Positions 57,010 to 64,000 of a stretch of 64,000 nucleotides of DNA are shown here, piece by piece. The notes beneath the pieces were generated by a model, which did not search any database, was not told the DNA's origin, and saw only the letters and a list, made by a program, of their open reading frames with translations. How positions within the stretch are numbered: position 1 is the stretch's first letter; every line of letters begins with the position of its first letter. The stretch is from positions 32,104 to 96,103 of the forward strand of contig JAUIRK010000924.1 in NCBI GenBank assembly GCA_030549495.1. Direction: 5' to 3'. This DNA comes from Nectonema munidae (Eukaryota > Nematomorpha > Nectonematoida > Nectonematidae). The position numbers and the translations under genes were made by a program.

Positions 57010-58960
57010 AATTAAATTCTTTAATTTACATTGTTTTTGAAAGAAAACGTAATAGTGGCTGGGAAAGAGCCCAATAATCGAAGAAGAAAAGGGAAAGAGA
57101 AGAATTCCTTCTGCCCAAAACTCGTAAATTAACTTCATTTTACCAGTTTGTTGATAAAGATAAAGAAGCTGAAAACAGAAGTCAAAGCCTAAAAAACGAT
57201 CATCCTGTTTTTTCTCAACCTGAAACTGAGCAGGACAAAAGTTATAGTCATTATTTTGATGATGATGATGTGATGATGTAGAAACTTCAATCAGTACAGA
57301 CATTTAGAGTTTACAATCAATTCAAGTTGTACCAAATGATGTTGGTTTGCTGGAAAACATAACAGAGAAAATGCGTGATGTACTCATTACTACTGGTATA
57401 TATCACTTTCGAAATAAAGCAAATGAATATCCAGAAACCAAACGCGAATATTCTGGGGTGAACCACTTTCAATCCTAGTGCATTTTCATGCGTTTTACCA
57501 AAAGGGAGGTTGTTGATCATGAGTGACTTGTTTATTCTCCATCCAGAACTAGTGTATTTTGCTTTACATGTATGTTGTTTTCTTCAGATAAAGTATAAAA
57601 TTATGTACATCAGGAGATAATGACTGGAAAAATATTAATCAAACTTTGAAAGTTCATGAAACGAGTCCAAAACATATTGAGTTTGAATCTAGCTGACCGC
57701 TCTTCTGCTGCTGGCCGTATTGAGGAAAAGATATACAAAAATATTTGCGAGCAAAAAAGTTATTGGAAAAATGTGCTTACACGTTGTGTTGCAACAATTA
57801 AATTTCTTTGTCAAAGGGGTTTACCACTTTGGGGAAGCAATGAGATTATCGATTCTAGGAGCAATGGTAATTATTTAGGAATATTAGAACTGATTGGTCA
57901 ATTTGTTCCCTTTCTATCTCAACATATTCGTTAATTTGCAAATCGCAGGCGCGGTCATTCATCCTACTTTTCTAAAATAATATGTGATGAAATTGTTATG
58001 TTAATGGGACATAAAGTGCTCAGTTTCATCAAACAAGAGATTGTTAGGTCTAGATATTTTTCCGTTTCAGTGGATTCAACACCAGATATTTTTTGTACAG
58101 ACCAGCTCACAATAATTATTATTCGTCATCCCGTAGAACGATTTCTCACTTTCATCAATATTTCCAGTCACACTGGCCAGAATCTCGCAGATGCTCTTCT
58201 TCAGTACTTGTCGAAGCAGAAGTTTGGTTTTTATTACTGCCGTGGACAGACCTATAACAATGCAAGCAATATGTCTGGCAAATATATTGGAATGCAGCAA
58301 ATTTTGGAAAAAAATAATCACTTAGTCGATTTTATTCCGTGCGCATGTCGCTAGCTTAATTTAGTAGGCCAATCTGCAGTGGACTGGTGCGTTGAAACTG
58401 TTTCCTATTTCGGGTTTTTGCACCAGTTGTATAGCTTTTGGGGTTCTACACATCGATGGAGAATTTTGCTATCTTATGTTAAACAGGAGTCTAATTGTCT
58501 TGTTGTTCCTAAGCATCCATCTGATACTCGATGGTCTGTCAGAGCAAAGCTACTGAGGCTGTCTTCAGAGGATATAAGCAATTCCAGAGTGCTTTAGAAG
58601 AAATTGCAACTGATAATAACCAAACTGGCGACACTGGAAATCAGGCAAATGATTTGGCAAAGCAAATGTTTACTAAAGAGATGGCTTTTATGTATGAGTT
58701 ATGGAATGACATTCTGTAGCGCCTCAATCAATGCAGCATACTACTGCAGAGCTCCAGCATTGAATTGACTACACCTATTAGTCTTATGAAAAGCCTAGAT
58801 AAATTTACCAGTGAATGTAGAGAAAAGTTTGACTTTTACGATGAAAAAGCTTCTGACCGGAGTGCGAACAAATCTTATAAGTTTGAAAATGAATCATGTC
58901 GTATACCGAAAAGAAAAAAGAATTTTTGTGAAGAAAGTGATGCTCGACATATTTGAAAAA
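57010..58960 (+). pseudogene. hAT relic, ZMYM1-like (DUF4371) transposase
   Basis: Plus-strand blocks are SYWKNVLTRCVATIKFLCQR then GLPLWGSNEI (about 57755-57850), NGNYLGILELIGQFVPFLSQ (about 57865-57920), RSRYFSVSVDSTPDIFCTDQ then LTIIIIRHPVERFLTFINIS (about 58045-58165), CRGQTYNNASNMSGKYIGMQ (about 58240-58300), VDWCVETVSYFGFLHQLYSF (about 58378-58440) and HPSDTRWSVRAKLL (about 58515-58555). These are the DUF4371 and RNase-H-fold blocks of ZMYM1-like hAT proteins in correct order. The C-terminal dimerisation domain is not recognisable. Frames change at least five times. Confidence 0.88.
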
Positions 58961-59109
58961 TATAAAAAACTTAAGTAAAATTAAAAACTCTTAAAAAAAT
59001 ATAAAATATATTTTGAAGAAAAACAAATTAATTTATTCAAAAAATTTTGCCTAAAATTAAAACCGGTTTTTTAAACTCGGTTTAGGTTTTTAATAATTTA
59101 AAAAAAAAA

Positions 59110-59720
59110 CTCAAGTAAAAGGTAAAAAGAGTCTTTTTAATGAGTAGTGTAAATTCCTTTTGTCCTTAACTCCAAATTTGCTTTCTCGAAATCAATCGTG
59201 TATTTCAAATATTTAAGAAACAGCAATTTGTGTTGAGCAAATTTTTGTTTGTTGTAGGGTTGAGTTTTGTGTTCTTTTTCAGTGTTTGATTTAGAGAATA
59301 AACTTGTCTCTGATTTGCTCTTGTTGAGTACTAACTCATTTTCTTAGAACCATTTGCGTATGCTGTCCAAGTATGCTTGCATGTTGTCTCCAGCTGATTC
59401 GGCGTACATAATTATACTATGTAATAATAGATTGACTTGATTCCATTCTAACTAAGTCCTAGTGACGTATCTTCCACCTCCTACCTCCCTCGGTTGGTTG
59501 GAGAACCTACTCCCCTCAGATTCAGGTGTTCTCCTCGAGGATGGGAGCCCACTGGCCAGAAGGAGGGTTAGGGTTAGGTTATTCTATGTGTGAGATCACC
59601 ATCACAGGTTATGTGAAGATCTAACATGAAAATATTGAAAACTATAGGAGGATATTGAAAACTATACCTTGTGGTACTCCTGAATTATGTGTGATGTACG
59701 GTTATCGTATTTCGTATATG
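59110..59720 (-). pseudogene. LINE reverse transcriptase relic with an internal insertion
   Basis: The minus strand reads SGVPQGIVFNILL (about 59680-59640), the RT block preceding the active site, and then IIMYAESAGDNMQAYLDSIR, KWF, ENELVLNKSKSETSLFSKS (about 59410-59285). The active-site YADD appears as YAES. Between the two blocks lies a GC-rich stretch (59455-59580) unlike LINE sequence, probably a separate insertion. The duplicated phrase ATATTGAAAACTATA at about 59626 and 59649 suggests a local tandem duplication. Confidence 0.65.
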
Positions 59721-61382
59721 AGTGTGTGTACCTTAGGCCTATGTAGTTTGATAAAATGTGATATATTGTAAATGACAGGTTACTAATTAAACTAGCTAAC
59801 CAGGTAACTCACTAAATTTGAAACTTGCAAACAAAACGCGATTCTTTAAATATAGATATAAATAGAGTGAAAAAGCCAAAGATGAGGCCTAGGCCATGTC
59901 TAACAACTGTGGACAGTTGGACTCTTCGAGATTTAGTCCCTTGATAAGTCACTAGTGTCCATATTCTGTTCATCATCATTGTTAAATTTAGTTTCTATTT
60001 ATTTTACTTTTCTGCTTGAGATATTTCTAGTTCAGTATTCATTTTGATATAATTTCGCTTTGTTCATCTGTTTAATAAACTTCTTGTTGCTTTTCTGTCA
60101 TATTCTTGAAGAAAAATGGTGTCTAAAAGAATATATTTTATAAATATTGAAAGAGAGGGTGTTTATTGTCAATTTAGTGCTGCTTCCTCATGGGTAATGA
60201 TACTTTTGTGAAAAATGAATTCACACACCTCAAATTTATTTCATTCTAAAAGTATCAAAGAACGTGAAAGCATAAAAAGCTTACTCCTCTATGCTTTTTC
60301 TTGAAGATAGTCAAATCTTCACTCGAAAGTTTTTGACCTAAAAATTAAGCATAAAAAAGAACATTAAAACCTATTTTTTCAAATATAAATCTTACAAATT
60401 ACAACGTTTTTTCCAATACATCTTAATCTCTTATTTCAAAAAATTCTAGATTTTTTAAACCTGCGCTTTTGTTTTATGCTTATATTTAACTTATATCTTT
60501 AACTGTTCTCTCTTTTGTGTTCACTTTAATTTAAATGTCAAATTCATATTTCCTATAATTTTAATCCGAAAAGATGTTTTACTTTAGAGCGTTCTTTTTC
60601 AATTCCGTATTGGAAGACTCTCTAACACCTTGACTTAAAAATTAACTTTTTACTTAACTTGAAGTTCACCTTCAAATACGTTTTGACAGTTTGAAAAGCA
60701 ATGCATTGCATTTGACACAGAGCATTAAAATCATTCTATACGTGTAAACTTGACATTACGAAAATAAATTTAATAATTGCTGAAAAAGGAACATTTTTCC
60801 CAATTAAAATATTTCAATAGTTTAAATATAAATTCCGTTGGCTAAATATCTCAATTTTTTTAATGTTAAAAGCGATAAAATCTGTTAAAGTTCCCATGGG
60901 ATCCTTTCATATATTATTTATATAATCTCTATATAGAAGGGACAATTACACGGGTTATATCGATTGATGAGCAAAGAAGATTACAAAGAACAACAGACCT
61001 TGACCGAAGACATTTTTTAGACAACTTAAGTCCAGCCACTTGAAATTTACTTCCGTCCTGATTCAAATAATATGATTTTTAAAAATTTCTTCGTATTTAA
61101 AAATTTAGCTTTTTAACGTAAAAAACTAAATACTTCATTTAGCATAAACTTCAAATAAAGACATACTTGCATTCAAGATTATTTTATTTTTGAAAAAAAT
61201 ATATAAAAAAGATAGTTTCAGAGTTCAAACTCTTTTTTCAAAAATGTAGTTATTGAGAATGAAATTTTTATTAATTTTCAATAATTAACTATCCGCATAT
61301 CTATCAATTATATTATTTGGTGTATGGTAAAAAATTTTCATGGTGAGTAATAAAAGTTATTATCTTTGCAAACGCCACCTTT
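59721..61382. other. AT-rich, no gene seen
   Basis: No coding, RNA or clear repeat feature was recognised. Confidence 0.5.
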
Positions 61383-61508
61383 TGCAGGTTGGTTGAGATG
61401 ATGGACTCAGCACGGAAGCCTCTGGATTCGATTCCTCATCGATACCAATTTGTTCATAGTTTGACATACGGTACATCAGTGCCTTGTCAATGAAAGCACA
61501 TATTTTAC
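61383..61508 (+). repeat. tRNA-derived SINE, copy 2
   Basis: Starts TGCAGGTTGGTTGAGATGAT and carries the same B-box-like GGATTCGATTCC as copy 1 at 13371, then GGTACATCAGTGCCTTGTC and AATGAAA. Differences are a few substitutions and two small indels. The minus-strand open frame through this region (61635-61360) merely reads through the SINE. Confidence 0.75.
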
Positions 61509-64000
61509 CTTTATATTTAGTGAATTTAACAAGAAATATGATAAAAGTAAAAAACGCCTGTAATTGAGGAAAAACAAACACAAACGTGATAGTTATACCA
61601 AAAATCAAGATAACATTTTCAGGGAGCTCAAACAAGATACCTTTAAGCGAGTGGCAAACAAGTTAGATAACCTTTTATGGTGTAAGGGTTAGGCATTATC
61701 ATGCTGCATCGAAACTAATTGCAAGAGTGATCACTGCAGAAATTATAAGATATGCCAAGTTTACTGGTTAAATGAGCTGTGATTCCAAAAATTTGCATCT
61801 TCTAAACTAGAATTGCCAGATACTAAATCAATAGTTGCTAACTGATCCACAAATTATTCACAATTATAAGCTTTAAATAACTAAAAAATTAAATTAATTT
61901 TTTTGTTGATTGAGAATGATTCTCAATCTTAGAATCATTGTCATTATTTATAAAACCTAGAAAATTTTCCCTCAAAAAAGAGAATTCTTCATGTGAAATT
62001 GAAAATGGGGAGTGTTATACATTGCTACAAACCTCTAAGTTATAAGCTTCTTTGCTCTAAACAGTATTATTATATATTATATTTGTGTATAAATATCATG
62101 TTCACATTTCATTAATTCGGGTAAAAACTATTTTGGCGGAATGAATTAACTTCGTAAGGCGAGGTTTCACTATTTACTTTTTTGTAAAATGCCTTTAAAA
62201 GTTTTTGAAAAAAATGTATAACAATAAAGTTAGTAAAAATTAGCTTCAAAATATTTTATCATAAAGAAAATTAGACGAGTTGGCAATTTTTTTTAAACTT
62301 TTAAAAATTGTGTTTAAGCTTTAATATCACGAGGGGGAAGAAAAAATAATGAAAACTTTTAGTCTCATTATGAATATTAGTGTCTGTGAAAAAGAGCTTA
62401 CTCATTTGTCTGAAAGTGTGCAAGGAAATATATAAGGATAAATAGATAATAATAAAATTTTTGATGAGTATGCATGTGTGTATGGAAAATAAATCTACCA
62501 GGACTCCAAATTACAATAATTGAAGCTCTAAATTTAGACTTAATGGTGAGTGTGTGTGTGCATTGTGCGTGCGTGTGGGTTTTAAATCCATGAGAAAACA
62601 CAACTTAAATATGATACTTGGCCGTGAGAAAGTGCACTCACTATTTATTGCACCATTCATGTATCAAAATAATAAAGCGTAAGCAAATACACGCGGCATG
62701 CAAAATGCAGATGATGATGATGCAGCATCTTCCTGCCTTTCCTAATTATATGATCAGAGCACGCTTACTGATTGAAACCAACATTCAGCCAAACTTACTC
62801 GTTCTCACATTTCTTTCAAATTGAACTAAATATGTTCTTAATATATTGAATTTTTATACTTTTACTCCAACCCACAACATTAGAAATGGTCTAAGCGAAT
62901 TCCACTCCCTGCCAGCACTCTATCCTCGTTTGTGTTTTAGCATTCGTGCACGTTTACTAGTCAGAAGCTTTCAAAGAATAAGGTGCGTTTGGCATTGATA
63001 TAAAAGAATGAATCTATTCGCAAATGCAAAAGTGACAAAATATTCAAATAGGCTCAAATCATTTTACACCACACAATATGAATTGAAAAGAATCATTTTA
63101 ACAAATTATTTATATTATATACACAAGACATTATGAACAACTAAGTGTTATTTAGTTTATTAATATTAAACATAAATAATAAATTAAATTTAAGTATTAT
63201 CTAAACCCAGGTCTAATTTTGAAATCATTTTTCTTTTTATCCAGAAATCAAACATGTCTTTGAGAAATAAGTTTGACAAAATATATATTTCTCAAAGAAC
63301 CTATTTATTAAGTGACTTTTTTAAAGACGTTTTAATTATACACTTTATGATTTGAGAAATTGTATATGATTATGGGTTTTAACAACAATGATTAACTAAG
63401 CTAATAAATAAGCTAACTCACTAACTAACAAGACAAAATTATAAATGATCTAAAAATATTTATCTAACAAACCAACAAATCCAAAACAACATTTTATCTG
63501 ACTGATCAATAAACCAAACAACTCACTTAATATAATTAGCTATCAAAAATGACTAAACTAAGTGGAAAAGTATTCAATTAATTTCTTAGAGAGTTAGTTA
63601 GAAATCAGTTTAGTTAACTTACTATAGAGTTGAACTAAGTAAATTAAAATGAAACCAACTTTCTATTATATTTGAAGATGCATTTTCTCTTAATTTACTC
63701 ATTTTTCCCTTATTACTTATATAATTCGTTAGTTGACGTTTATAAGTAGCAAAAAAGTTTCACTTTTTTCTACTGACTATTTTTTAAAAACTAATATTTA
63801 TCAAAAAATCGATTGCATTAAAATTTGCAACATTTACATGTATCACACGCCATAATTGGCTTTGATTGAGGGAAATAGCTTGAATAGACCTTTGAAATTC
63901 TAGTAGAAAAAAATATATACAAGTCTATATCTTGTAAAAGGATGCATTTTGCATTGGATAATTAAAAATAATTTAGTTAATGTATATTTTTCAAGTCTTT
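61509..64000. other. AT-rich, no gene seen
   Basis: Contains degenerate CTAACTCACTAACTAAC-type simple repeats at about 63410-63430 and a short GTGTGTGTGT stretch near 62550. No exon or transposon protein was recognised. Confidence 0.5.

Noticed and set aside
59560-59582. Telomere-like GGGTTAGGGTTAGG
   Set aside because: Only two TTAGGG units inside a GC-rich insertion; far too short for an interstitial telomere.
61360-61635. 91-codon minus-strand open frame with a hydrophobic start
   Set aside because: Its second half is the antisense reading of the SINE copy; no independent support for a gene.
63380-63620. (CTAACT)n-like sequence as a structured satellite
   Set aside because: Too degenerate and short to define a unit; similar words at 51300 and 59780 look like ordinary AT-rich simple sequence.

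Overview
This window is eukaryotic, very AT-rich and dominated by decayed transposons, with three host genes on the minus strand. Small introns, GT-AG splice sites, arthropod-type repeats (PiggyBac, several hAT lineages, a FLYWCH-MULE, CR1/L2-like LINEs, mariner) and tRNA-derived SINEs suggest an arthropod. A copepod such as a sea louse is my guess from the overall style; it is inference, not proof.

Host genes. (1) RAD54 (10479 down to 7751), a Snf2-type homologous-recombination motor in one large exon plus a second exon; its usual C-terminal exon is not visible. (2) A small heat-shock protein / alpha-crystallin gene in three exons (28392-28224, 25935-25664, 24323-24105); the phases join exactly into 219 codons plus a stop. 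(3) A basic helix-loop-helix-Orange repressor of the HEY/HELT kind, assembled by eye from short exons that mostly escape simple ORF calling: an 8-codon start exon (52763-52740), the bHLH exon (51699-51540) and the Orange exon (50215-50025). Two further minus-strand exons in compatible phase (42150-42022 and 41670-41410) may be its C-terminus, across an intron of about 7.9 kb filled with transposons. If so, the protein is 254 residues.

Layout. 1-1.5 kb: PiggyBac relic. 1.6-4.4 kb: a hAT MITE and a longer hAT element, each with a readable 8-bp target duplication. 5.1-6.7 kb: relic of an unclassified, repeat-associated invertebrate protein family. 7.3-10.5 kb: RAD54. 11.9-14.5 kb: two more hAT-type elements, one carrying a nested MITE with a 9-bp target duplication and a SINE. 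15.1-15.7 kb: an open RNase H reading frame from a retrotransposon. 16.2-17.4 kb: a complex satellite with poly-C tracts. 18-19.8 kb: a second PiggyBac. 24.1-28.4 kb: the heat-shock gene with a hAT relic and a MITE in its introns. 28.4-41.4 kb: mostly AT-rich repeat debris, with a GC-rich minisatellite, mariner, LINE and PiggyBac fragments and a 210-bp hairpin. 41.4-52.8 kb: the bHLH-Orange gene, hosting hAT and MULE relics and a 4.4-kb LINE that is itself split by a hAT. 53-59.7 kb: two hAT (ZMYM1/DUF4371-like) relics, a small retroelement fossil and a LINE relic. 59.7-64 kb: AT-rich, one SINE, no gene seen.

The genes do not form a functional cluster. The shared theme is host genes surviving in a landscape of nested insertions. 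The items most worth pursuing are the hidden bHLH-Orange gene, the poly-C/G tracts just inside hAT ends, the in-window reference site that dates a hAT insertion, and the unclassified family at 5.1-6.7 kb.
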